Part shown: piece after piece, positions 1 to 5,900 of the stretch
Position numbering within the stretch: the first letter of the stretch is position 1
Layout of the letters: each line of letters starts with the position of its first letter
NCBI GenBank assembly: GCA_947629895.1
Contig: CANRFP010000056.1
Coordinates: 1-7,640, forward strand
Reading direction: 5' to 3'
Source: an uncultured Clostridia bacterium
GTDB taxonomy: Bacteria > Bacillota_A > Clostridia > Christensenellales > UBA1242
Length of the DNA stretch: 7,640 bases
The notes under the pieces: generated by a model
Seen by the model: only the letters and a program-made list of their open reading frames with translations
Database searches by the model: none
What the model was told of the DNA's origin: nothing
Translations under genes and position numbers: made by a program

Positions 1-41
1 CCCAAGAAAGCACCTCGAAATAGTTGTTCCCAAAATTAGAA

Positions 42-55
42 ACAGGCGCGCCTGT
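42..55. repeat. 14-bp perfect palindrome
   Basis: ACAGGCGCGCCTGT reads the same on both strands, and its core is GGCGCGCC. It sits at the left edge of the GC-rich block. GGGC-AAA-GCCC at 59-69 forms a further 4-bp stem just downstream. The palindrome has no T-tract after it, so it is not an ordinary intrinsic terminator for the + strand. It could be the end of a repeat cassette, a protein-binding site or part of a folded RNA. The sequence does not decide between these. Confidence 0.6.
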
Positions 56-182
56 GCCGGGCAAAGCCCTACGCAAGACAAAATTGGAAAACAGGATTTT
101 GAATGGTGAAGGTATTGCTTTGCGGGCGACTCTCTTGCGAAGTGGGGCGCTGAGGGTGATAGGCGAAAACTGCGCTGCTGTC

Positions 183-205
183 ATGTTGAGCGAAGCGAAA
201 CATCC
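183..205. repeat. GAGCGAAGCG-type intergenic repeat motif
   Basis: ATGTT (183-187) and AACAT (199-203) form a 5-bp inverted pair around the GC-rich core GAGCGAAGCGA. From general knowledge, motifs of the form TGAGCGAAGCGAA-CATC recur in intergenic DNA of many bacterial genomes and are often mistaken for small proteins. Only one copy is visible here. The complementary right half that usually closes a long hairpin is not evident, so this may be a truncated copy. Its repeat status is inferred from recognition of the motif, not from copies within this window. Confidence 0.4.
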
Positions 206-287
206 AAAGAATTATGCTAAGTGACGGTTAAAATTCTTCAAATGAATGTTTAAAACAAAAATTTTTTCAATTTTTTTCAAAAACATA

Positions 288-316
288 TTGCAAAATTTTT
301 TTTAAGATGATAGTAT
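288..316 (+). promoter_or_regulatory. candidate sigma-A promoter for the first lipoprotein gene
   Basis: TTGCAA (288-293) and TAGTAT (311-316) are separated by 17 nt, each matching the housekeeping consensus at four of six positions. Transcription would start near 323, only about 12 nt before the ATG and right at the AAGGAG ribosome binding site (323-328). That is unusually tight. The surrounding DNA is almost pure A/T, which produces chance matches, so confidence is low. A TAAGAT at 303-308 is an alternative -10 but lacks a good -35. Confidence 0.35.
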
Positions 317-334
317 ATATATAAGGAGATTTTT

Positions 335-1786
335 ATGAAAAAATTTGTGAAAAATGCCATGCTTGTTTTGTTGACAGGAGGAATGGTTTTATCAGCCGCA
401 ATTGGTTTTACGGCTTGCAGCAACACACCGGATGTGCCAAAAGATGACGACAATAAGCATGAGCAAGTTGTTCCAAATCCAGACGATGGCAAAGATGACC
501 CAACAAAGCCACCTGTTGTTGATGACAAACAGGCTCTTGAAAACGCTGCTGGAACAATTTTGGCTGTTTTAGATGAAGCAAAAGAGGCTATGAATTTCCA
601 TTATGTTGAGGGGAAAGCAAACTTTTATGCCCAAACTTTGAGTGATGGCTTTAAGTTGAAATATTCTGTTGGGAACACCAATGAATATTACATTGGAACA
701 AAAACTGATGCAGGCGCTTACGACAACGTTATGAGAATTTATCAAGATGAAAATGGAAATTGGGTTGGAGAAACAGCAAAAGAAGAAATTGTGTCTGAAA
801 ATCCTTTGAGATTGTATGATGCTGAATGGACTGTTTTTGAAGATGGACATTTGATTGGCACTGTGGAAGGCGAACAAGTTTCTGCAACTGTAAATGACAA
901 CCTTACCGCCATTCTTTGGACAGTAAATGGGCAAAATTTTCAACTTGACCAAATTGGCGAAATCAACTTGCAAATTCCAGAATTTACAGACCTCACAAAA
1001 CCAGCCGAAGAATATGTGTATCAAACAGTGAACGGACAGAGAGAATACAACATCCCTCTGCTTGCCAAAACTTTGGAGGAAGTTCTTAAAGCCAATCCTG
1101 ACATTTTGAAAAAGGCGAACGGTTCAGTTTCTACAAACCTTAAAAAAGTAACTCATATAAAAGATAATGAAGATGGACTTGTTTTTGGAGCATATTGTTT
1201 TGCATCAAATGGCACAAAATGTTATAAAGCTTTTACTTTTAAAAATCGATTTGTCGAAGATAATTTAACTGTCGAGGCTTTAGAAAATGCGTTGACGGTG
1301 GGCTCTTTAAAAATGGTGGACTCTTTTCCTTTTGAAACTTCAACATTTGATAATGACGAAGAATTTAATATAATGGCAAAAAATATTATGGTTAAACTTG
1401 CACAGGATGGCTGTCAAGGGAATAGCATAAATAATCAAGGAGAAGCACTCCCTGAATTTAATAATGCTAAAGTTGTGCTTGGCTTTAAGACCGAAAATTC
1501 GCCAACAACTTCAGGTGGAGATTTGGGAATTCAATCGGCAAGTGATTATCTGTTTGTTGTCAAAGAAAGCAATGGTAATGTGGAAGAAATAAATCTAAGG
1601 GTTGCGGTTGCATATAGTTGGAATGGTGAAAACGATAATCTTGTAAATTATGATGCAAGCAAGGTTTTGGTTGTTACACTTGAAAGAGAAAATATTTTAA
1701 AAGATAATATTAAACTTTATGATGATAACAATAAGATTAGCCCAAATACGGAGATTACACCGTATTTTGAAGAAAAAAGATACTAA
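335..1786 (+). CDS. predicted surface lipoprotein of unknown function (483 aa)
   Basis: I do not recognise a family. Residues 1-27 form a lipoprotein signal peptide: Lys at positions 2, 3 and 6, then a hydrophobic stretch at about 8-25, ending in a lipobox-like FTAC with the acceptor cysteine at residue 28. Phe at -3 is less usual than Leu. The mature protein should be lipid-anchored on the outer face of the cytoplasmic membrane. Residues 29-64 are an Asp/Pro/Lys-rich flexible linker (PKDDDN, PNPDDGKDDPTKPP), and the remainder looks like a globular, mostly beta, extracellular region with no motif I can name. The start is well supported by AAGGAG six nt before the ATG. A strong terminator follows directly, so the gene is probably monocistronic. 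From about residue 268 onward codon use becomes markedly more AT-rich (AAT over AAC for Asn). It could be a substrate-binding or adhesive lipoprotein, but the sequence does not show which. Confidence 0.8.
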   Translation: MKKFVKNAMLVLLTGGMVLSAAIGFTACSNTPDVPKDDDNKHEQVVPNPDDGKDDPTKPPVVDDKQALENAAGTILAVLDEAKEAMNFHYVEGKANFYAQTLSDGFKLKYSVGNTNEYYIGTKTDAGAYDNVMRIYQDENGNWVGETAKEEIVSENPLRLYDAEWTVFEDGHLIGTVEGEQVSATVNDNLTAILWTVNGQNFQLDQIGEINLQIPEFTDLTKPAEEYVYQTVNGQREYNIPLLAKTLEEVLKANPDILKKANGSVSTNLKKVTHIKDNEDGLVFGAYCFASNGTKCYKAFTFKNRFVEDNLTVEALENALTVGSLKMVDSFPFETSTFDNDEEFNIMAKNIMVKLAQDGCQGNSINNQGEALPEFNNAKVVLGFKTENSPTTSGGDLGIQSASDYLFVVKESNGNVEEINLRVAVAYSWNGENDNLVNYDASKVLVVTLERENILKDNIKLYDDNNKISPNTEITPYFEEKRY

Positions 1787-1794
1787 AAAAATTG

Positions 1795-1824
1795 CAAGGA
1801 AATCAATTTTCCTTGTTTTTTTTT
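1795..1824 (+). terminator. intrinsic terminator after the first lipoprotein gene
   Basis: CAAGGAAA (1795-1802) pairs perfectly with TTTCCTTG (1808-1815), giving an 8-bp stem with a 5-nt loop, followed by nine consecutive T (1816-1824). It lies 9 nt after the TAA stop. A run of seven A (1784-1791 region) precedes the stem, so the structure could also act on the minus strand. The last bases of the stem and the T-tract overlap the presumed promoter of the next gene. Confidence 0.85.
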
Positions 1825-1841
1825 ATTATTTGTGCTATCAT
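1813..1841 (+). promoter_or_regulatory. candidate extended -10 promoter embedded in the terminator
   Basis: TTGTTT (1813-1818) lies 17 nt before TATCAT (1836-1841). A TG dinucleotide one base upstream of the hexamer (1833-1834) makes an extended -10. The -35 is partly the descending arm of the terminator stem, and the T-tract forms the spacer. The expected start point, about 7 nt after the hexamer, coincides with the ATG at 1848, which predicts a leaderless transcript. The -35 match is weak, so the call rests mainly on the extended -10 and on there being no other room for a promoter after the terminator. Confidence 0.5.
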
Positions 1842-1847
1842 AACAAT

Positions 1848-3893
1848 ATGAAAAAGAAAATACGCGTTTTATCAATTTTATTATGTTTTGTTTTTCTCTT
1901 CTTTGTGGGTTGTGGAGCGGGAGAGGAAGATTTTGATGATGAAAATTTTGGAGAAACAATAAGCACAAGAATGCTTTCTGGTGTCAAGGCACTTTCCAAA
2001 CCTTCATCATATAGTTTTAAGGATGCGGTTGGTGAGTTGGCATCAGAAAACTATTATAATATTTTTGCACACGAAATATTGCAACAACTTTATTTAGTTT
2101 ACGAAACCACTTATACAGGATTTGCAGATCAAATTTTTGATTTTACAAGTGACGAACTTGCAAACGGGATAACTTATCAGCACTTTGGTGACAATGAAAA
2201 CAATAAATACTATTTATATGATAGTATAAGATACACCATCACAAAAGTGACAAGCAACTTAAATGAAAGTGATGGGGTGCAAAGCCAAACAATAATAATT
2301 GACACAAACAGTGGCTGGAATTGGGCTGTCCCTACTAGCATAGAAGGAACAGCATTTGATAAGACTGAATTTGAAAAATCTGGCTCATCTTATACAATTG
2401 AAAGCGATGATTGGCTTTATTCAATGTGGGGTTTTGATGGCAGTGGGGAAATGCCTTCATTTTCACAGTATTATGCAAAAAGGAATAATGGAAAACCTTT
2501 GGAAGGTGCAGGCTTATATTATGAATATTATTATTCCCCTTTTTACAAAGAGGGGTATTCGGGCAGTGAGCCTCTTGTGAACTACTATCAGGATGCTTTG
2601 GAGTATGCAACATATTTGTTTGTGCTCGGTTTTGATTATGTTGACGACAATGGTGCTGAAATTGCCGTTGAAAAAGATTATTTCAATTTCATTATCAACC
2701 TTGCAAGTGAAAATCCAATTCAAGTTAGGGCAAAGGCGTTTGGAGAAAGTGCAGTTCCAATTTCAAAGGCGCTTGAAACGGTTAAAGATTGGTATAAGAA
2801 AATGGGAAACATTGTTGGGTTGACTGACAAAAACAAAACGCAGCTCAAAAGATTTATTTTGGACAAAGTGATTGGCAAAAACAGCCCAAACACATTCACA
2901 GTTGAAATGTATAATCAAAAAGAGGGCGAAAGTGAAAAGCGCGACAGCAGCCAGGACCTTACTTTTAACAGAAATTACAACGCTGTTGTGGAGAACATTA
3001 TCAATTATGCGTGCGAGCAAACTCGAATTGGATATACAATTGAAGGCGGTGAAACAAAGCCTTTGACATTGGACAACGAATATATGGCATCGGTTGTGAA
3101 AGATTATCCGGGCAACAATTTCTTTATGAATTACACAAGCATTGACGGAACTAACAAAAGCGATGATGAGCATATGTTCCACTACATACAGCCTGGCGAA
3201 TATCAAAGTTTGGTGCTTATGCCAGAACTTGTTGACATTGAAAATGGCTTGCCTTTGTCTGATATAATTCTCGCTTTTGAATACTATAATGATGATGCAG
3301 ACTCCGACCATGATGCTTGGTCAAGCGATGAAGGAAAGGAATATGCTGACTCCATCACAATCAACGTTGGCATGAGATTTTTTGATAAAACAGCTGAGGG
3401 CGGAGAGGTGTTTGAGTTTACTCCAAAACAAATTACAATTCCTTATGGCAGATACAATTCTTTTGAAAACGACTTGCCATTTAATGACCCAAACAAAATT
3501 TTCCCAGACGAATATTGGCTGAGCATCACAAATGATGAAAAAGAGGGCGCAAATGGAATTTTTATTGATAAAGAAATTAAGTTTGATGCCAATTATGGAT
3601 TTTTTAACAATAACATTGGCGGCGGAGCGATAAATGCGGCGGAAAGCGATGACAAAACAATAACTTTGAGCGGGACAAACAAAGCAAGAGAATATTATGT
3701 GACAAAGCCTTCAACATCTTATGGCAGTTATGGAATTTTGAATTACGAGAAATTTATGGGCAGTGACGGTTGCGATTATTTGGAAATTTACTTTGATATT
3801 GTTAAAGACAAAACCAAACCAAACATAAACTACAATTTCAAAGTTGGGCTTACAAATCTTTTCTATGATGACGGAAATCACAATTTTGATTGA
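1848..3893 (+). CDS. large predicted lipoprotein of unknown function (681 aa)
   Basis: I do not recognise the family. The start at 1848 is chosen because it gives a textbook lipoprotein signal: KKKIR, a hydrophobic core at about 7-20, then FVGC with the acceptor cysteine at residue 22. The frame stays open back to 1719, but that would put about 43 extra residues encoded through the terminator in front of the signal, which is implausible. No Shine-Dalgarno sequence precedes the ATG, so translation may be leaderless. After the cysteine comes an acidic stretch (GEEDFDDENFGE, 25-36), then a long soluble region. It includes a Tyr-rich patch at 224-233 (YYEYYYSPFY), an acidic loop at 481-489 (NDDADSDHD), and a Gly/Asn-rich segment at 587-594 (NNNIGGGA) before a beta-rich C-terminus. 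The protein should sit outside the cell, anchored to the membrane. It resembles the preceding gene only in architecture, not in visible sequence. Its role is unknown. Confidence 0.75.
   Translation: MKKKIRVLSILLCFVFLFFVGCGAGEEDFDDENFGETISTRMLSGVKALSKPSSYSFKDAVGELASENYYNIFAHEILQQLYLVYETTYTGFADQIFDFTSDELANGITYQHFGDNENNKYYLYDSIRYTITKVTSNLNESDGVQSQTIIIDTNSGWNWAVPTSIEGTAFDKTEFEKSGSSYTIESDDWLYSMWGFDGSGEMPSFSQYYAKRNNGKPLEGAGLYYEYYYSPFYKEGYSGSEPLVNYYQDALEYATYLFVLGFDYVDDNGAEIAVEKDYFNFIINLASENPIQVRAKAFGESAVPISKALETVKDWYKKMGNIVGLTDKNKTQLKRFILDKVIGKNSPNTFTVEMYNQKEGESEKRDSSQDLTFNRNYNAVVENIINYACEQTRIGYTIEGGETKPLTLDNEYMASVVKDYPGNNFFMNYTSIDGTNKSDDEHMFHYIQPGEYQSLVLMPELVDIENGLPLSDIILAFEYYNDDADSDHDAWSSDEGKEYADSITINVGMRFFDKTAEGGEVFEFTPKQITIPYGRYNSFENDLPFNDPNKIFPDEYWLSITNDEKEGANGIFIDKEIKFDANYGFFNNNIGGGAINAAESDDKTITLSGTNKAREYYVTKPSTSYGSYGILNYEKFMGSDGCDYLEIYFDIVKDKTKPNINYNFKVGLTNLFYDDGNHNFD
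2536..2555 (+). other. stable hairpin inside the coding region
   Basis: CCCCTTTT (2536-2543) can pair with AAAGAGGGG (2548-2555; one T-G wobble) around a 4-nt loop TACA. Four consecutive C-G pairs stand out in this AT-rich gene. No T-tract follows, so it is not a terminator. It overlaps the codons for the Tyr-rich patch (codons for SPFYKEGY). It may be chance, or an RNA structure that affects translation or decay. Confidence 0.35.
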
Positions 3894-3901
3894 TTTTGCT
3901 A

Positions 3902-3930
3902 TTTACAAATCCATATTTATGTGTTATAAT
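3902..3930 (+). promoter_or_regulatory. strong sigma-A promoter for floA
   Basis: TTTACA (3902-3907) and a perfect TATAAT (3925-3930) are separated by exactly 17 nt, with TG at 3922-3923 forming an extended -10. The -35 begins only 9 nt after the stop codon of the upstream lipoprotein gene. Transcription should start near 3936-3937, leaving a leader of about 14 nt that contains little beyond the ribosome binding site. This is the best promoter in the window. Confidence 0.85.
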
Positions 3931-3940
3931 TGGGCAAAGT

Positions 3941-3944
3941 GAGG
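3941..3944 (+). promoter_or_regulatory. ribosome binding site fixing the floA start
   Basis: GAGG lies six nt before ATG 3951. The reading frame can be extended to a TTG at 3930, but that codon begins inside the TATAAT hexamer and would precede the transcript, so 3951 is the supported start. Confidence 0.75.
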
Positions 3945-3950
3945 TTTATT

Positions 3951-4940
3951 ATGGATGCTGGCGTTATTGTGGCTATTTGTTTTGCAGGCGTTTTGTTTTT
4001 GGCATGTGTGATTTTCTTTATTCTTTTGCCATGCAAAGCTTATTTCACAGCGTTGTTTTCTGGCTGCCCAATTTCGGGCTTTCGGGCAATAAGTTTGAAA
4101 ATGCGAAAAATTGATGTGCAAAAAATTGTTGAGGCCTACATTTTGGCAAAGAAGGCGCATCTTGGAATCACCCTTTTTGACATTGAAACAGTTTTGGTGT
4201 CGGGCGGACATCCGTTGAACATTATTGAGGGGCTGATTGCTTCCAAAAGCGCAAAATTGGATTTTAATTTTGATTTTGCAAAGGCGATTGACATTTCGGG
4301 CATGAACGTGCTTGAAGTTGTTAGAGAGTGCGTGAGCCCAAAACTTATTGAAATGCCGCTTATAACTTCTGTGGCAAGGGATAATAAAGAAGTGAATGTT
4401 AAAATTTCCCTAACTTTGAAAGTTAATTTGAAAAACTTTTTGAAGGGAGTCACAGATGAAACCGTTTCGGCAAGGGCTGTGGAAGCGGTGGTTACAAAAA
4501 TTGCCAACACCGCCCGGGCAAGCGAACTTGTGTCCAGGCCAGAACTGATTGACAAAGCCATATTTGATGCGAATGTTGACGCAGACAGCAAATATGAGCT
4601 TGTTTCGGCGGATGTGATTCATGCTGACCTTGGAAACGACAGAGGCTTGCCAATGGAAAAGGAACAAATTGAAAAGAACAGGATTCTTGCGGCAAATCAA
4701 CTTGAACAAAGGCGGCTTTTGGCTGTGGCTGTTGAGCAAGAGATGAAAGCAAAAGAAGCGGAAATGAGGGCAAAACAAGCCGAAAATGATGCCGAAGTGC
4801 CAAAGGCGATAATTCAAGCCATAAATGAAGGCAAAATTAAGGATATGGTTGATTATTACAAACTTGAAAACTTACAAGCGGACACTGAAATGCGAAGAAA
4901 ACTCACCGGCAAAAAGCAAGATAACAGAAATGTTTTTTAG
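3951..4940 (+). CDS. floA: flotillin-like protein FloA
   Basis: Flotillin-like SPFH-family scaffold of functional membrane microdomains (the B. subtilis YqfA/FloA family). These proteins oligomerise on the inner face of the cytoplasmic membrane and organise membrane fluidity and the assembly of membrane protein complexes. The 329-residue product is nearly the same length as B. subtilis FloA (331 as I recall it). Residues 5-28 form the hydrophobic membrane anchor, with a second moderately hydrophobic stretch at about 29-48. The SPFH-like core spans about 50-230, with family-typical stretches around KAIDISGMNVLEVV (111-124), VSPKLIEMP (128-136) and ETVSARAVEAVV (170-181). An Ala/Glu/Lys/Arg-rich coiled coil runs from about 235 to 283 (VEQEMKAKEAEMRAKQAE). 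The C-terminal segment DYYKLENLQADTEMRRKL (301-318) closely follows the family pattern. The next gene starts 9 nt downstream, its ribosome binding site overlapping this stop codon. No NfeD-type partner is visible upstream; a lipoprotein gene lies there instead. Confidence 0.95.
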   Translation: MDAGVIVAICFAGVLFLACVIFFILLPCKAYFTALFSGCPISGFRAISLKMRKIDVQKIVEAYILAKKAHLGITLFDIETVLVSGGHPLNIIEGLIASKSAKLDFNFDFAKAIDISGMNVLEVVRECVSPKLIEMPLITSVARDNKEVNVKISLTLKVNLKNFLKGVTDETVSARAVEAVVTKIANTARASELVSRPELIDKAIFDANVDADSKYELVSADVIHADLGNDRGLPMEKEQIEKNRILAANQLEQRRLLAVAVEQEMKAKEAEMRAKQAENDAEVPKAIIQAINEGKIKDMVDYYKLENLQADTEMRRKLTGKKQDNRNVF

Positions 4941-4949
4941 GGAGAAAAT

Positions 4950-5561
4950 ATGTATATTGCAATTTATTTAGTTGTCATATTTTGTTTTTGTGCACTTGCG
5001 ATTGCAATATTCTTTTATTTTCGCAATAAGGAAAAGCGGAAACTTGAAGAGATAAATAATGGCAAAAAATCAAAGAGCGTGGAGAAGACCGAGCCTCAAC
5101 TTCAAACAGAGAGCGATTTGGGCGTGGAATTTACAACTGACGAGGAACTTTCCAAAACAAAACCAACTGTTCAAGCGGAATTTGAAGATTTTACGCTTGA
5201 TTTGGGCGAGGAAAAAATTGAAAAAAGTGACCCACAAACGGTGAATTTGGAAAATAAAAGGTCTTCATTGGAAGATAAGTTTGCAGAATATGAAAGGTTT
5301 TTGCAAAGGCATATGGGCAGAAAATATGAAGAGAGTGGTGAGCTTGACACGGGAAACATAAGCCAAGACGACTTTGACGAATTTGACGAATTTGATGATG
5401 AGCCAAACAATGTTTCTGAATTGGATGCTTTGGCAAACTTTGATTTTGATATGCTTAAAAACAAATCTGAAAGCGAAATTGATGAAATTATCAGCAGACT
5501 GCCAGAAAAGGCACAACAAATTTTGAGAGAAGATATTTTGGGCAGAAGAGATGTGGATTAA
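4950..5561 (+). CDS. single-pass membrane protein with acidic cytoplasmic tail, FloA-linked (203 aa)
   Basis: I do not recognise a family. Residues 3-24 form one transmembrane helix, immediately followed by the basic stretch RNKEKRKLEE. By the positive-inside rule the long C-terminal part should be cytoplasmic, on the same side as FloA. The tail is highly charged and probably disordered over about 30-105, then has a predicted helical stretch at 104-128 (LEDKFAEYERFLQRHMGRKYEE). A run of DFDEFDEFDDE follows at 141-151, then a final helical segment at 155-200 (ALANFDFDMLK and DEIISRLPEKAQQILREDIL). The start follows AGGGAG with a 5-nt gap, and that site overlaps the floA stop codon, so the two genes are almost certainly co-transcribed and coupled. 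A terminator overlaps its own stop codon. The position corresponds to that of B. subtilis yqfB, but the protein shows no resemblance I can see. A role as FloA partner or adaptor is inferred only from context and topology. Confidence 0.8.
   Translation: MYIAIYLVVIFCFCALAIAIFFYFRNKEKRKLEEINNGKKSKSVEKTEPQLQTESDLGVEFTTDEELSKTKPTVQAEFEDFTLDLGEEKIEKSDPQTVNLENKRSSLEDKFAEYERFLQRHMGRKYEESGELDTGNISQDDFDEFDEFDDEPNNVSELDALANFDFDMLKNKSESEIDEIISRLPEKAQQILREDILGRRDVD
5373..5399 (+). repeat. three tandem 9-bp units encoding FDE/FDD
   Basis: TTTGACGAA occurs twice in tandem (5373-5381, 5382-5390), followed by the variant TTTGATGAT (5391-5399). The units encode FDEFDEFDD in the acidic tail of the FloA-linked protein. 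In-frame 9-bp units can gain or lose copies by slippage without breaking the frame, so the length of this acidic run may differ between strains. Confidence 0.6.
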
Positions 5562-5582
5562 GTTTAGGCTTAATCTTTTTTT
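5556..5582 (+). terminator. intrinsic terminator ending the floA unit
   Basis: GATTAAG (5556-5562) pairs perfectly with CTTAATC (5569-5575) around a 6-nt loop (TTTAGG), followed by seven T (5576-5582). The left arm contains the TAA stop codon of the preceding gene. The stem has only two G-C pairs, so termination may be partial and allow some read-through into yqfC. Confidence 0.65.
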
Positions 5583-5590
5583 AATTCCTA

Positions 5591-5619
5591 TTTCAACATT
5601 TTAAAACATAGAATATACA
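5591..5619 (+). promoter_or_regulatory. candidate promoter for the yqfC-yqfD-ybeY-era unit
   Basis: TTTCAA (5591-5596) and TATACA (5614-5619) are spaced 17 nt apart, with three and four matches to the sigma-A hexamers. The start would fall near 5626, giving a leader of about 11 nt before the yqfC ATG. In B. subtilis yqfC and yqfD belong to the sporulation sigma-E regulon. The ATACA here partly fits a sigma-E -10 (CATACA type), but I see no convincing sigma-E -35. CATAGAATA (5607-5615) also fits a sigma-K -10 pattern by chance or design. A vegetative promoter is expected because era is normally needed for growth. Confidence 0.4.
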
Positions 5620-5636
5620 AATGTGGCGAGGTTTGT

Positions 5637-5900
5637 ATGTTCAATTTTTTTGCTGAAATAAAAGAAAATTTGAAAAATCCAAAAGGGCTGGATTTTGAAG
5701 GCTTTAATTTGATAAATTTATCTGGACATTTGCTTTATGTGGAAGGGCATCTTGGGCTTGTTACACTTTCAAAAGAATTAGTTTCATTCAAAATAAAGGG
5801 TGGCGTTGTGATGGTTGAGGGGGAAGATATGATTTTGTCTGAACTCACAGAAAACACCATAAAAATTTGCGGAAAAATTAAAAAGGTGGAGCAAGTTTGA
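5637..5900 (+). CDS. yqfC: sporulation protein YqfC (YabP/YqfC family)
   Basis: Small protein of the YabP/YqfC family, made in the mother cell during sporulation in B. subtilis; its biochemical role is not established. The 87-residue length is close to that of the family (about 90). Visible family features are LSGHLLYVEGHLGLVTLSKE (28-47), a repeat-like FKIKGGVVMVEGEDMILSEL (51-70), and the closing IKICGKIKKVEQV (75-87), together forming a short all-beta domain. The start is supported by GAGG five nt before the ATG. It follows a terminator and heads a new operon. Its last base is the first base of the yqfD ATG. It implies that the organism sporulates or descends from a sporulator. Confidence 0.88.
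   Translation: MFNFFAEIKENLKNPKGLDFEGFNLINLSGHLLYVEGHLGLVTLSKELVSFKIKGGVVMVEGEDMILSELTENTIKICGKIKKVEQV

Larger units (their letters stand above)
41..205. repeat. GC-rich intergenic block, probable remnant of a dispersed repeat
   Basis: This stretch is about 54% G+C by hand count, clearly above the surrounding AT-rich DNA, and I find no credible gene in it. A 66-codon frame (24-224) crosses it but has no ribosome binding site and translates to low-complexity residues. The block contains a perfect palindrome, a small GGGC/GCCC hairpin (59-69) and, near its end, a GAGCGAAGCGAAACATC motif. Translated readings such as VMLSEAKHP are, to my knowledge, common spurious ORFs caused by dispersed intergenic repeats in many bacteria. 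I infer a non-coding repeat cassette or the decayed edge of one. A structured RNA cannot be excluded. The rest of the gene-free stretch is low complexity: 1-40 holds nothing recognisable, and 206-300 is mostly A and T runs. Confidence 0.45.

Noticed and set aside
24..224. 66-codon + strand reading frame over the GC-rich block
   Set aside because: No ribosome binding site, a stop directly upstream, and a translation typical of a repeat read as protein (VMLSEAKHP).
233..247. ATTC/GAAT inverted repeat in the AT-rich stretch
   Set aside because: Only a four-bp AT-rich stem; expected by chance.
569..1024. 151-codon minus-strand frame opposite the first lipoprotein gene
   Set aside because: Antisense shadow; no ribosome binding site, no recognisable domain, and the + strand gene is well supported.
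1719..1847. N-terminal extension of the second lipoprotein
   Set aside because: It would be encoded through the end of the upstream gene and the terminator, and would bury a clear lipoprotein signal peptide starting at 1848.
2763..3311. 182-codon minus-strand frame
   Set aside because: It lies wholly opposite the large lipoprotein gene, with a composition (runs of Ile/Val/Phe) expected from an antisense shadow of AT-rich coding DNA.
3875..3896. Possible terminator after the second lipoprotein gene (AAATCA / TGATTT)
   Set aside because: Six-bp AT-rich stem with a 10-nt loop and no T-tract; read-through into floA cannot be excluded but no terminator is supported.
3930..3950. TTG start for floA at 3930
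   Set aside because: The codon begins inside the -10 hexamer of its promoter; ATG 3951 has a proper ribosome binding site and gives the family length.
5607..5615. Sigma-K-like -10 (CATAGAATA) upstream of yqfC
   Set aside because: No matching AC -35 at 16-17 nt upstream, and yqfC relatives are sigma-E dependent; likely chance in AT-rich DNA.
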